DNA of 32,499 nt from Clostridium chromiireducens (GCF_002029255.1 NZ_MZGT01000056.1:1-32499), one strand, 5' to 3'; positions 23,904-32,425 are shown, counted from the stretch's first letter. The notes: generated by a model not told the origin, from the letters alone. Translations and numbers: made by a program.

Positions 23904-23959
23904 ATATAGTTGCGATAGCAACTATATTTGATTATAATATATTTTTATTATTTGCACAA
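23904..23959 (-). promoter_or_regulatory. Promoter and operator of the MFS exporter gene
   Basis: On the minus strand TTGTGC (23954-23959), a 17-bp spacer and a perfect TATAAT (23931-23936) form the promoter. Immediately downstream, at the predicted start, is a perfect 10-bp inverted repeat ATATAGTTGC-GATA-GCAACTATAT (23904-23927). This is the usual place for a TetR or MarR-type repressor operator. Confidence 0.6.
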
Positions 23960-24097
23960 ATGCTAAGTTAATTCATTGTGCCAGAAATATAGTCCACAGA
24001 TATGTTCTTTTATTCGAATTTTATCCACATTCTCTCCTGATTCTATAGATAAACTCCTTTATTTTTATATTCATTGTGAATAACTCTCAGTAATAAA
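23960..24097. other. Remainder of the MFS/chemoreceptor intergenic region
   Basis: This is part of a gene-free stretch of about 460 bases between two minus-strand genes. Beyond the promoter/operator at 23904-23959 and the long hairpin at 24098-24176, I see no ORF with a ribosome binding site and no recognisable RNA motif. Confidence 0.4.
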
Positions 24098-24176
24098 ATT
24101 TAATGACAGGCTACTTTATATTTACGTATCCTACTTAAAAATAGGAAACATAAATGAAGGCAGCCTGTCATTAAAT
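24098..24176 (-). terminator. Long hairpin after the second chemoreceptor gene
   Basis: Arms ATTTAATGACAGGCT (24098-24112) and AGCCTGTCATTAAAT (24162-24176) are perfectly complementary over 15 bp. The 49-base interior contains TATCCTA/TAGGA and TTTAT/ATAAA pairings. On the minus strand the second arm runs into TTTTATTACT, so it can terminate the gene ending at 24246. It is 70 bases past the stop and unusually long, so a small RNA or a miniature element is also possible. Confidence 0.5.
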
Positions 24177-24245
24177 AATTTCGAGATAAGTTTTTAAATT
24201 TATATTTAATTTATTTTCTATGTATGAATAAGATTTTTATTTATA

Positions 24246-26420
24246 TTATTTTAACTTAAATGATCCAACCATTTCATTTAGATTATCTGATGAATATTCT
24301 AATACTTCTGTAGCTTGCTTTAATTGCCTTATGTCTGATAATATCTTTTTAACCATTGTTAATGATTCTTCGCTCTTAGTTGAACTACTTTCTGTAGACT
24401 GCTCTACTTTATCCGCCATATTACTTACATTATTCATAACATCACCAACGCTTTCAGTTTGTGTTGAAGTAATATGAGCGATGGATTGCATAGCATCTGC
24501 AATTATATTTACATCTTGATTAATTTGATCAAATGATTGAATAGAATTTTTTACACTTCCTGTTGAAACATTTACTTTGCTATTTATTTCTCCTGCATAT
24601 TCAAAGGTAGCTTGCGTTTGTTCTTGAACTTGTTTAATAACATTACTTATTGATTTAGTTGCGCCTTCTGTTTCTAAAGCTAATTTTGATATTTCTTCTG
24701 CAACTACTGAAAATCCTCTTCCACTTTCTCCGGCCCTTGCTGCTTCAATTGATGCATTAAGAGCTAAAAGTTGAGTTTGTTTACTTATATTACTTATCAC
24801 GTTAACAACTTCACTTATTTCCTTCGAATACCCTTGCAATGTACTAATTGATTCAACTGTTTTATTAATTGTAATTTCTAAATCTTCCATATTACTTAAG
24901 ACTTCTTTAGATACATTTTGTGCTGTTGATGCACTCTCATTAGTGCCTTCAACAATTCCAGAAACTTCTAAAATCAGACTATCCATTTCTTGAATTGAGG
25001 CTGTAATCTCTGAGAATTTATTTTTTGTATCTTGAAATACCAAATTTTGTTCCTTTGAGTTTTCTAAAAGGCTTACAACTGTATTTTCAATGACTGCCAT
25101 TCCTTTTTTAACTTCATTAGTTATACTTGAAACTATATTTACTGACTTCTTGGTCGTCTTTGCCGATCTTTTTACTCTATGAAGCATGCTCATTTGATTA
25201 TTTATAAATTTATTGAACCATCTTGATAGTTCTCCAATTTCATCTGATGACATTTTCTTAACTCTTTTTGTTAAATTCCCTTCTCCTTCAGCAATGTCTT
25301 GTAATATATTTATCGTCCTGCTTAAAGGTGATGAAACCATTCTCTTAGATATTATTAGTGTAAATAACGTCAATATAAACCACATTCCTAAAGATGTAAA
25401 TATACTCATGTCAGGTGCAAGTTTTGTTGTTACGGTATTAATTGCTATTAAAATTGCTGACATTAAAGATATAGCCATTGGCATCTTTAAATTGATACTC
25501 TGAAAATTGTATATTTCATCTATATCTCCTTCACACATCATCCCCCAAACTTCATCGCAATTAGGAGGTGTTATCAACGTTCCTTTACCACCAACCATAA
25601 TATGTCTATAATCAGGGTATCCAGGCCAACAATCTAAGTTTTCTCCATTCCTAATAGTATTCTCTACCCCTGGATGCAATTTATTGGTTGCCGGATCAGT
25701 AAATATAATCTCAAATTCGGTATGCTCTTTGATCTGAACTACTCCCCATTTTTTTGTTTTAACTCCATCTTTAAGATTATCGCCTAAAGTAAAAGCATTA
25801 TCTTCAAATCTACTTCTAGAGATTGCAGTTCCAGGCTTAATGCCTCTGTTTGACTTTACCATAAACAAGTAGTTGTCGCCAGAATCCTTGTATATATGAG
25901 TATCCTCATCTTGTATTATATTACTCATATCATCATTTAAAGTTCTACAGCATAATATTCTAACTTGTCCTGTATGGTTTTTGCATCTGCTCGAAAACAT
26001 TAGTGTTACATCGTCAACAAATTGCTTGTTACTTACATCCGTATCTAAAGTTCTTTTATCTTTATATGGCCCATACATGAGAGGTCTACCTTCTAATCCC
26101 GCTTTTAAATTAGGTAAATCACCCATATCTAGTCCTACATGCTCTTTGCATGACGAAACCGATACTATTCCTCTTTCATCTAAAACAAAGATTTCACAAA
26201 AATCTTCATGTTTCTTTACATTTTCCACTAAATAGTTATAAACTATATCATCATCATCTTCTAAAGCCATAAGCGAATTTTTTATATTTTCTAGTTGAGC
26301 CCACTTATCGTTAAACCAATTGTCTAAAGCCTTTTTTCTTCCATTAGATATTCCTTCAAAAACTTTTTCTGAATGCCCTTTTAAATTTCTATTCAGTAGG
26401 TACTTGAGCTTTAAGTTCAT
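24246..26420 (-). CDS. Methyl-accepting chemotaxis protein with N-terminal Cys-rich Cache-like sensor
   Basis: This 724-aa chemoreceptor has an unusual order. There is no N-terminal membrane segment. A hydrophilic start is followed by a Cache/PAS-like sensor (about 30-305) with FCEIFVLDERGIVSVSSC and LEGRPLMYGPYKD, holding eight Cys (75, 91, 146, 157, 158, 264, 288, 296). Only then come two membrane helices (about 312-333 and 338-358), a HAMP domain (360-412, GEGNLTKRVKKMSSDEIGE) and the methyl-accepting coil with QTQLLALNASIEAARAGES. The sensor should thus lie in the cytoplasm and may sense redox state, a metal or a cofactor. A GGGGGGAA site precedes the ATG. It is transcribed alone. Confidence 0.9.
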   Translation of the reverse strand: MNLKLKYLLNRNLKGHSEKVFEGISNGRKKALDNWFNDKWAQLENIKNSLMALEDDDDIVYNYLVENVKKHEDFCEIFVLDERGIVSVSSCKEHVGLDMGDLPNLKAGLEGRPLMYGPYKDKRTLDTDVSNKQFVDDVTLMFSSRCKNHTGQVRILCCRTLNDDMSNIIQDEDTHIYKDSGDNYLFMVKSNRGIKPGTAISRSRFEDNAFTLGDNLKDGVKTKKWGVVQIKEHTEFEIIFTDPATNKLHPGVENTIRNGENLDCWPGYPDYRHIMVGGKGTLITPPNCDEVWGMMCEGDIDEIYNFQSINLKMPMAISLMSAILIAINTVTTKLAPDMSIFTSLGMWFILTLFTLIISKRMVSSPLSRTINILQDIAEGEGNLTKRVKKMSSDEIGELSRWFNKFINNQMSMLHRVKRSAKTTKKSVNIVSSITNEVKKGMAVIENTVVSLLENSKEQNLVFQDTKNKFSEITASIQEMDSLILEVSGIVEGTNESASTAQNVSKEVLSNMEDLEITINKTVESISTLQGYSKEISEVVNVISNISKQTQLLALNASIEAARAGESGRGFSVVAEEISKLALETEGATKSISNVIKQVQEQTQATFEYAGEINSKVNVSTGSVKNSIQSFDQINQDVNIIADAMQSIAHITSTQTESVGDVMNNVSNMADKVEQSTESSSTKSEESLTMVKKILSDIRQLKQATEVLEYSSDNLNEMVGSFKLK

Positions 26421-26631
26421 ACTTGATTCCCCCCAAAAATATTATTGCTTACCTTTTTAATTAAATTTATATAAAAAATAAAAGCACTAAATAAAGATTC
26501 TTAAAAAAATCCTCATTTTTGCTTCCATAGCATATCTATTCATTTTTATACACATATATCTTATATATGTTAATTATATCAACTATATTTTAATTTGTGA
26601 ATTGTTATTTTTCATAAACCGATTAAAAAGA

Positions 26632-26658
26632 AAAAAACCCATCTAAAATGGGTTTTTT
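26632..26658. terminator. Terminator of the SEC-C gene
   Basis: AAAAAACCCAT and ATGGGTTTTTT form a perfect 11-bp stem with a 5-base loop. The A- and T-runs in the arms make it functional on either strand. It lies 46 bases past the stop at 26705. Confidence 0.85.
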
Positions 26659-26704
26659 AGTCAATTAATATATTAAAAACACTTATATTATATGTAATGA
26701 TCTA

Positions 26705-27208
26705 CTATTTGTCTTTCCCGCAGCATTTCTTATATTTCTTTCCACTTCCGCATGGACAAGCGTCATTTCTTCCTACTTTATCTAAATTTCTTATGATTTT
26801 AGATTCTTTATATTGCTTTTGCATTTCATTTCTCTTTTCTACTGAGAATATACCATCCCATTGAGGTAATGTATATAAATACTCTGCCTTAGCATCCAAC
26901 ATATTGAAGTATAAAGTTTCTAAATTTAAATCTAAAACTAGTTCTGTATCTGCATTAATAGATTCTAAATCATATGGATTTTTTAAGCTATCGTTAATTC
27001 CATCCATAAATCCCATAGCAAATTCTACTGTAGAATCATAGTTTTTGGCTAATTCATTAATTGTAGTGTTTTTAGCTTCTTTATGATTCGCTAATAAATC
27101 CTTATATATTGATTTTTCTAATTTACTATATTCTGCCCAAAAAGCATTTTCCCCTTTAGTTTTTACATAGTCAACAACCATGTCAGTCCATTCTGTATAT
27201 AAACTCAT
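26705..27208 (-). CDS. SEC-C zinc-motif protein
   Basis: This 167-aa acidic, helical protein ends in a SEC-C motif: VGRNDACPCGSGKKYKKCC, with zinc ligands Cys151, Cys153, Cys162 and Cys163. The same motif ends SecA, where it binds zinc and contacts SecB and ribosomes. In free-standing proteins its partner is unknown. The first 140 residues match no family I know. A GGGAGG site precedes the ATG. It starts 65 bases after the YycJ-like gene with no terminator seen between, so it may be the last gene of a murA-yycJ-secC-motif operon. Confidence 0.85.
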   Translation of the reverse strand: MSLYTEWTDMVVDYVKTKGENAFWAEYSKLEKSIYKDLLANHKEAKNTTINELAKNYDSTVEFAMGFMDGINDSLKNPYDLESINADTELVLDLNLETLYFNMLDAKAEYLYTLPQWDGIFSVEKRNEMQKQYKESKIIRNLDKVGRNDACPCGSGKKYKKCCGKDK

Positions 27209-27273
27209 TTTTTAAGTCCTCCCTTAAATCTTCATTTTATATATAATAATTTTTAATTATAACCTTATAAGAA

Positions 27274-28065
27274 TCAAATTTCTATATAACTACTAGGATT
27301 GTGCCTATTTGCCATAGTTAACATTATGTCTTCATTAGGATTAATTCCATTCTCACTTAACACATTAAATACAGTCTGATATGCTAAATCAGGTTGATTA
27401 TTTGTATTACTTAAATGCCCTAAAATAATCTTCTTATTTGCCGAGCACTTATATAATTCAACAATAGCACTTCCGCAATCCTCATTAGATAAGTGTCCTA
27501 TTTCACTAAGAATTCTCCTTTTTAAAGGATATGGATATGGTCCAAATTTAAGCATATTAATATCATGGTTACTTTCAAGAAGTATAACTTCTGAATCCTT
27601 TATATTATCATAGATTTCCCTAGTGAAGGTACCAAAATCCGTTGCTACACTTATTCTCTTTTTTACAGCACTAACTGTATATCCCATTGGGGCCACTGCA
27701 TCATGAGGAGTATTAAAGGCCTTAATACTCATATCATTTATTTCTGTAATAGATCTTTTATCTATCACTCTTATATTGCACTCTTTTATTTTTCCAAGCG
27801 AGTTTTCCATGGCAGACCAAGTATCTGCATTTGCATATATAGGAATATCATATTTTCTAGATAATACTCCCACTCCTTTAATATGATCGCTATGTTCATG
27901 AGTTATAAAAATCCCATTTAAATCTCTTGGATTTTGATTAATCTCTTGTAGTGCCATATCAATTTTTTTACCAGGGAGTCCTGCATCTATTAATATCTTC
28001 GCTTTATCAGAAGCAACAAACATGCTATTGCCACTACTGCCACTATATAAAGAACAAAATATCAC
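27274..28065 (-). CDS. yycJ: YycJ/WalJ-like metallo-beta-lactamase-fold nuclease
   Basis: This 263-aa MBL-fold protein has the metal-binding motif THEHSDHIKG (HxHxDH) and further ligands in TPHDAVAP, ATDFGT and LGHLSN. The start MIFCSLYSGSSGNS is the YycJ hallmark. Members act as 5'-to-3' exonucleases, implicated in mismatch repair in Bacillus-type bacteria, and often sit beside the WalKR genes. Here no walKR is present and murA lies upstream. The start is a GTG behind GGAGGAG, 29 bases after the murA stop, which implies one operon. Confidence 0.88.
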   Translation of the reverse strand: MIFCSLYSGSSGNSMFVASDKAKILIDAGLPGKKIDMALQEINQNPRDLNGIFITHEHSDHIKGVGVLSRKYDIPIYANADTWSAMENSLGKIKECNIRVIDKRSITEINDMSIKAFNTPHDAVAPMGYTVSAVKKRISVATDFGTFTREIYDNIKDSEVILLESNHDINMLKFGPYPYPLKRRILSEIGHLSNEDCGSAIVELYKCSANKKIILGHLSNTNNQPDLAYQTVFNVLSENGINPNEDIMLTMANRHNPSSYIEI

Positions 28066-28094
28066 TCTAATCTCCTCCCCCTATAGAACATTTC

Positions 28095-29360
28095 TTACTC
28101 ATCAACTTCTATTCTTTTAATATTCGCACCCAAAGCTCTAAATTTATTTTCTATATGAGGATAACCTCTATCTATATGCTCTATGCTAGTTATCTCAGTA
28201 GTTCCCTCTGCAACTAATCCTGCTATAACCATTGCTGCACCAGCCCTTAAATCTGTTGCCTTTACTACAGCACCTGTAAGCCTTTGTGAACCATCAATAA
28301 TTGCAACCCTGCCTTCGACTTTGATGTTTGCCCCCATCTTTTTCAATTCATCTATATGTTTATGTCTATTCTCCCAAATAGATTCAGTTATTAAACTTCT
28401 TCCTGGAACAACACTCAATAAAGTTGACATTGGTTGTTGAATATCTGTCGGAAACCCTGGATATGGCGTTGTTTTTATATTCACTCCTTTAAGTGGAGAA
28501 TTTACAGTAACTCTAACACAATCATCGCCTTCTTCAATTACGGCTCCCATTTCAGTAAGCTTAGCTGTAATTGATTCTAAATGCTTTGGTATAACGTTTC
28601 TTATATAAACGTCTCCGCCTGTAGCAGCCGCTGCTATCATAAATGTACCAGCTTCAATTTGATCTGGTATTACACTATACGAGCAACCTTTTAAACTCTC
28701 TACGCCTTTAATTCTTATTATATCAGTTCCAGCACCTCTTATATCAGCACCCATTGAATTTAAAAAGTTAGCTACATCAACAACATGAGGTTCTTTAGCT
28801 ACGTTCTCAAGAACTGTAACTCCCTCTGCTAATGTTGCTGCTATCATTACATTTATTGTTGCTCCTACCGAAACTACATCAAAAAATATGTTAGCACCTA
28901 CTAATCTATCAGCTTTAACATTCACTGCTCCATGCTCAATAAACACATCGGCACCTAAAGCCTCAAATCCTTTTATATGTTGATCTATAGGTCTTACACC
29001 AATTGAACACCCACCTGGAAGAACCACTCTCGCTTTTTTAAATCGTGATAATAAAGCTCCAATAAAGTAATATGAAGCTCTCATCCTTCTCACATCATCT
29101 ATGCATGCATCAAAGTTATTAACACTAGTACTATCTATCTCTAAAGTATTGCTATCTATCTTAACTATATTACATCCCAAGCTCTTAAGTATTCTCTCTA
29201 AGCAGTGTACATCTTCAATATCTGGTATGTTATCAATTATGCATTTTCCATTGCTTGCCATTATTGCTGCTGGTAATATTGCTACTGCTGCATTCTTAGC
29301 TCCGTTTATATCAACGCTGCCTTTTAGCAAGTTTCCTCCGTTTATAACTAATCTTTCCAT
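28095..29360 (-). CDS. murA: UDP-N-acetylglucosamine 1-carboxyvinyltransferase MurA
   Basis: This is the first committed step of peptidoglycan synthesis, transfer of enolpyruvate from PEP to UDP-GlcNAc. The enzyme has 421 aa. The catalytic Cys118 lies in PGGCSIGVRPIDQH. Since the residue is Cys and not Asp, fosfomycin sensitivity of the enzyme is expected. Lys22 (NGAKNAAV) and the Arg-rich RRMRASYYF segment are also conserved. The frame opens at a GTG at 29369 that lies within the GGGTGA ribosome binding site, so the ATG at 29360 is chosen. Low-GC Gram-positives usually carry two MurA paralogues, and I cannot tell which one this is. Confidence 0.95.
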   Translation of the reverse strand: MERLVINGGNLLKGSVDINGAKNAAVAILPAAIMASNGKCIIDNIPDIEDVHCLERILKSLGCNIVKIDSNTLEIDSTSVNNFDACIDDVRRMRASYYFIGALLSRFKKARVVLPGGCSIGVRPIDQHIKGFEALGADVFIEHGAVNVKADRLVGANIFFDVVSVGATINVMIAATLAEGVTVLENVAKEPHVVDVANFLNSMGADIRGAGTDIIRIKGVESLKGCSYSVIPDQIEAGTFMIAAAATGGDVYIRNVIPKHLESITAKLTEMGAVIEEGDDCVRVTVNSPLKGVNIKTTPYPGFPTDIQQPMSTLLSVVPGRSLITESIWENRHKHIDELKKMGANIKVEGRVAIIDGSQRLTGAVVKATDLRAGAAMVIAGLVAEGTTEITSIEHIDRGYPHIENKFRALGANIKRIEVDE

Positions 29361-29692
29361 TGAATTCACCCTATCTATTAAAATCTATATTATCTATATT
29401 TTATATCTAATTACATTATTAACCTATTTTATTATTAAAATCTATCTTAATCATTATATCATAAACTAAATTTATTTAAATATATTTTTTTAGTCTATAC
29501 CTACTTTTTTAGGCATATATGCTATTTATCATAATTTTTTTAATGGTCCAAATGGAATTAGTTTCTTAATACCTTTATAATAAATACATAAATAGTCAAT
29601 AATGTTAAAATATATAACGCATAGTATGATTAATATCTACATTCAGTATTTAATTATTCTTCTATTCTATTCTTTTCTACTGCTTAATATGT
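29361..29692. other. AT-rich divergent intergenic region upstream of murA
   Basis: This gene-free stretch of over 300 bases separates murA (minus) from the 2H-like gene (plus). It must hold the murA promoter, but the base composition is too AT-rich to pick one box pair. A minus-strand frame ending at 29529 lacks a start codon and ribosome binding site and is not called. I see nothing else. Confidence 0.4.
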
Positions 29693-29698
29693 TATAAT
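29690..29698 (+). promoter_or_regulatory. Extended -10 promoter of the 2H-like gene
   Basis: TGTTATAAT is a perfect extended -10 element (TG-n-TATAAT). No good -35 is seen, which such promoters do not need. The start codon is about 47 bases downstream. Confidence 0.5.
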
Positions 29699-29745
29699 TT
29701 ATTAAAACTTTAAGTAATACAATAATCGAGATTGTGAGGGTTATT

Positions 29746-30285
29746 ATGAAGTACTACATAGTTGCATTATTTGATGAGGAGACATATCAAGTAATATCTC
29801 CTATACAAAGAAATATGTCTAAAAAATTTAGGGCAAATAGAAATTCGCCTATACCTTTTGTTTTATTGACATCTATAGAAAATCCAAATTTAGATAGATT
29901 ATATCCTGTTATGGATAAAGTTATAGCTCCATATAAAACTTTCAGAATTGATGCTAGTGATTTGGTATACCTTTTTGAGCCTACTAAAAGTATAAATCTA
30001 AAAATAGATGATAAAGGGTATATAAAAAGACTTTCTCGAAGCCTTTCTGATGTTTTAGATCTTAATGGCTTTACCGTAAAATCCTTTGGAGATAACTTTA
30101 TTTCTCTAGCTAATCTAGGTTACGTTCCTAAGGACTATAAGAAACAAGATGTAAAACTAAATTTTCCTGAAATATATGATAACAATAACCTTGTAAAATT
30201 AAGAATTAAAAGTATTGAGATATGGAAATTACCTATTGTAAAGAAAAATACTCCAATAAAATCTTATATTTTGAAAGATTTCTAA
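29746..30285 (+). CDS. Degenerate 2H-phosphoesterase (LigT-like) fold protein
   Basis: This 179-aa protein looks like the 2'-5' RNA ligase/cyclic phosphodiesterase superfamily. It begins KYYIVALFDEETYQVISPIQ and has two hydrophobic motifs at the expected spacing, PFVLLT (37-42) and NFISLANLG (117-125). Active members have H-x-T/S in each of these, but here Phe takes each His position and the whole protein contains no His. It therefore cannot use the 2H mechanism and may bind RNA or nucleotides. The GTG at 29734 precedes the GAGGG site, so I start at the ATG at 29746. It is transcribed alone. The fold assignment is by eye. Confidence 0.6.
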   Translation: MKYYIVALFDEETYQVISPIQRNMSKKFRANRNSPIPFVLLTSIENPNLDRLYPVMDKVIAPYKTFRIDASDLVYLFEPTKSINLKIDDKGYIKRLSRSLSDVLDLNGFTVKSFGDNFISLANLGYVPKDYKKQDVKLNFPEIYDNNNLVKLRIKSIEIWKLPIVKKNTPIKSYILKDF

Positions 30286-30332
30286 CACACCAAGCTAAAG
30301 GTAATTATTAAATCCTTACATCCATCAATTAT

Positions 30333-30371
30333 AAAACTGTCTTATGTATAAATTATTTAGGCAGTTTTTTT
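30333..30371 (+). terminator. Terminator of the 2H-like gene
   Basis: AAAACTGTCT and AGGCAGTTTT pair (10 bp, one G-U) and are followed by further T residues. It starts about 48 bases after the stop codon. Confidence 0.8.
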
Positions 30372-30548
30372 GTATTGTAAAATTTACGAAATATTTTTAA
30401 TATAATAATTTTAATTTTTGAAAAATGCATTAATTATGAATTTTCTGTAAAAATAAAAAATATTTTTTTGTATTCGTTTTCTGAACTTTCATTTATTTTA
30501 AAGATTTTGTAAAATAATATTATTACAAGAAATATAGGGGGATTCATA

Positions 30549-31025
30549 ATGAATATTCAGCCATTATTTAAAGTACAGAAAAAATATAATGATCGTTTAT
30601 CTATAAATGAAGAGTTGGAACCACATAAATTGCAAGTGCGTAAAAATTTAGAATTTGCAATATCTCTTGGTGATTTAGCTAATGAAACTACTTGTTTTAA
30701 TTATTTAGATAAAAAAACCAAACCCGTCAATCTAACTGTGATATTCAATAAATATATAACATGTATTTCTCAGGCCCTAACACTTGGTATTGATCACAAG
30801 TATACAGATTTAATCGCAGTTTCCATGAATCCTAATGATTATTGTCTAAGTGATCAATTTCTAAATTTATATATTGATATAAACGACTTGATTATCTCTC
30901 CTTCTATGGATCACTACTTAACCCTATTTGAAGATTTACTAAGTTTAGGATTAACTTTAGGGTTTTCTGAATCTCAAATACAAAATCAATTTAATAAAAG
31001 TTTAGATAATTTAGTAATAATTTAG
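30549..31025 (+). CDS. Dimeric dUTPase-like protein with metal-binding acids lost
   Basis: This 158-aa all-helical protein resembles the dimeric dUTPase (dUTPase_2, MazG-like) family. It has LFKVQKKYNDRL at the start, FAISLGDLANETTCFNYLDKK at 36-56, FNKYITCISQALTLGID at 66-82 and YLTLFEDLLSLGLTLGFSE near the end. Where active enzymes read ELGELANE and LLEEYVDCLHF, this one has Ser39 and Asp42, then Asn67, Lys68 and Thr71. Nearly all Mg-binding acids are thus gone, and dUTP hydrolysis is unlikely. A role as a binding or regulatory protein is inference. A TAGGGGG site precedes the ATG. It stands alone with its own terminator. Confidence 0.7.
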   Translation: MNIQPLFKVQKKYNDRLSINEELEPHKLQVRKNLEFAISLGDLANETTCFNYLDKKTKPVNLTVIFNKYITCISQALTLGIDHKYTDLIAVSMNPNDYCLSDQFLNLYIDINDLIISPSMDHYLTLFEDLLSLGLTLGFSESQIQNQFNKSLDNLVII

Positions 31026-31045
31026 CAATAATTGCTAATATTCGT

Positions 31046-31090
31046 AAATGTTGTCTATAAAATACTTATTACATAGCAACATTTTTATTT
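31046..31090 (+). terminator. Terminator of the dUTPase-like gene
   Basis: AAATGTTG and CAACATTT form a perfect 8-bp stem, extended by TAT/ATA, with TTTATTTTAT after it. A small palindrome TAGCAATAATTGCTA (31023-31037) overlaps the stop codon just upstream. Confidence 0.75.
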
Positions 31091-31139
31091 TATATAATAT
31101 TTAACGATCTTACGGGAATAATATTTCCGAGGTGATATT

Positions 31140-31571
31140 ATGTTTGGAATAATATGTGCAATAATTTCAGGAATTGCTATGAGTGTTCAGGGAGTATTTA
31201 ATACTCGTCTTGGAGAAAAGATAGGGGTATGGGAAACTACATTATTAGTTCAAATAATTGCTTTCATCGTTAGTCTTATAGCCTTTTTCTTTTTTGGTGA
31301 TGGAAGTTATTCAAATTTAAAGACTGTTAATAAATTTTATTTATTAGGTGGTATACTAGGTGTTGTAATTACTTTTACAGTTATAAAAAGTGTCAGTTCA
31401 ATGGGACCTGCTTTAGGAATTGGTATTATCTTAATATCACAATTACTTTCAGCAGCACTTATTGATATTTTAGGATTATTTGAAACTGTAAAGATTAAGT
31501 TCTCATTAAATCACTTATTAGGTATTGCTATTATGATTATTGGTGTTGTAATATTTAAATGGAATCATTAA
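31140..31571 (+). CDS. YdcZ/DUF606-type DMT membrane protein
   Basis: This 143-aa protein has five predicted membrane segments. The opening with AIISGIAMSVQGVFNTRLG matches the YdcZ (DUF606) branch of the drug/metabolite transporter superfamily, and GPALGIGIILISQLLSAALID matches its central helix. Such half-size members probably work as dimers, and their substrates are unknown. A CGAGGTGA site precedes the ATG. The next gene begins 17 bases after its stop, so the two form an operon. Confidence 0.85.
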   Translation: MFGIICAIISGIAMSVQGVFNTRLGEKIGVWETTLLVQIIAFIVSLIAFFFFGDGSYSNLKTVNKFYLLGGILGVVITFTVIKSVSSMGPALGIGIILISQLLSAALIDILGLFETVKIKFSLNHLLGIAIMIIGVVIFKWNH

Positions 31572-31588
31572 GAAAGGGAGGATAACAC

Positions 31589-32404
31589 TTGAATCTTTTT
31601 TCTAATATTAATTTCTTATTCCATTTAACAATTAACAATATAAAAGAATATTTCAGAAAAAGTGAGGAAATAAAATCTGATCAAATAACGGCTAATTCTA
31701 TAAACTGGTTTGGTCATGCTACTGCAGTTATAAATTTATATGATAAAATTATAATTACTGACCCTGTATTTTCTAGTACGTTAGGTTATTTTAAGAGATT
31801 AGTAAAAAAGCCAGCTTATATAAATGATTTAAAGATAGATTATATACTCCTATCACATGGTCATATGGACCATTTAAATTTTTCTTCTCTTAGAAAATTA
31901 AATAAAGATGCAGCCATAATTGTTCCAAAAGGATATGTCCGCCTTGCTAAACTATTAGGTTTCAAAAATGTAGTTTTATTGCACCCTGGAGACATTTATC
32001 AGGATGAGTTCGTAAAAATTACAGCCTATGAAGCTAATCATGATGGAAGACGCTTTTATTTTGGTCAGGATAACGAAAGCATTTCCTATTTAATTGAAAG
32101 GGAAGATAAACGTATCTTTTTTGCTGGAGATACTGCTTTTACAAATAATTTTAAAGATATTAACTGTAATGTAGCATTAATGCCTGTAGGCTGCTATAAA
32201 CCTGATAGATTTTCTTATATGCATTGTACACCAGAACAAAGTTATGAGATGTTTAAAATGATGGACTGTCCTGTAATGATTCCTATTCATTATAAAACGT
32301 TTAAGATTTCTTTAGAAAATTTTGAGGAAACTGAAGAATCCTTACTAAACCTAAATGACAGTTCTATTAAAATTATTGATATAGGTGAAACTTATAGTTT
32401 ATAG
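31589..32404 (+). CDS. Metallo-beta-lactamase-fold hydrolase, NAPE-PLD/RomA-like
   Basis: This 271-aa protein has an MBL core with LSHGHMDHLNFSSL (HxHxDH), NHDGRRFYFG, FAGDTAF and PIHYKTF supplying the further metal ligands. The INWFGHATAVINL opening and ITDPVFS match the branch that includes N-acyl-phosphatidylethanolamine phospholipase D, RomA and UlaG-like enzymes. The substrate could be a phospholipid, lactone or phosphodiester, and the sequence does not decide. It starts with TTG behind a strong GGGAGG site. It follows the YdcZ-type gene by 17 bases and ends just before the 72-bp palindrome. Confidence 0.85.
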   Translation: MNLFSNINFLFHLTINNIKEYFRKSEEIKSDQITANSINWFGHATAVINLYDKIIITDPVFSSTLGYFKRLVKKPAYINDLKIDYILLSHGHMDHLNFSSLRKLNKDAAIIVPKGYVRLAKLLGFKNVVLLHPGDIYQDEFVKITAYEANHDGRRFYFGQDNESISYLIEREDKRIFFAGDTAFTNNFKDINCNVALMPVGCYKPDRFSYMHCTPEQSYEMFKMMDCPVMIPIHYKTFKISLENFEETEESLLNLNDSSIKIIDIGETYSL

Positions 32405-32425
32405 TGACTGTTTTATTTTAAATTC

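Noticed and set aside
26552..26570. Inverted repeat ACATATAT-N3-ATATATGT
   Set aside because: It consists of alternating A and T in very AT-rich DNA, with no promoter context, so chance is the simplest explanation.
29101..29469. 122-aa plus-strand open frame
   Set aside because: It is mostly the antisense of murA and has no ribosome binding site or recognisable motif.
29529..29640. Minus-strand frame ending in KGIKKLIPFGPLKKL
   Set aside because: The ending looks protein-like, but the frame has no start codon after its upstream stop and no ribosome binding site. Its Ile/Tyr/Leu content is what AT-rich noise gives.
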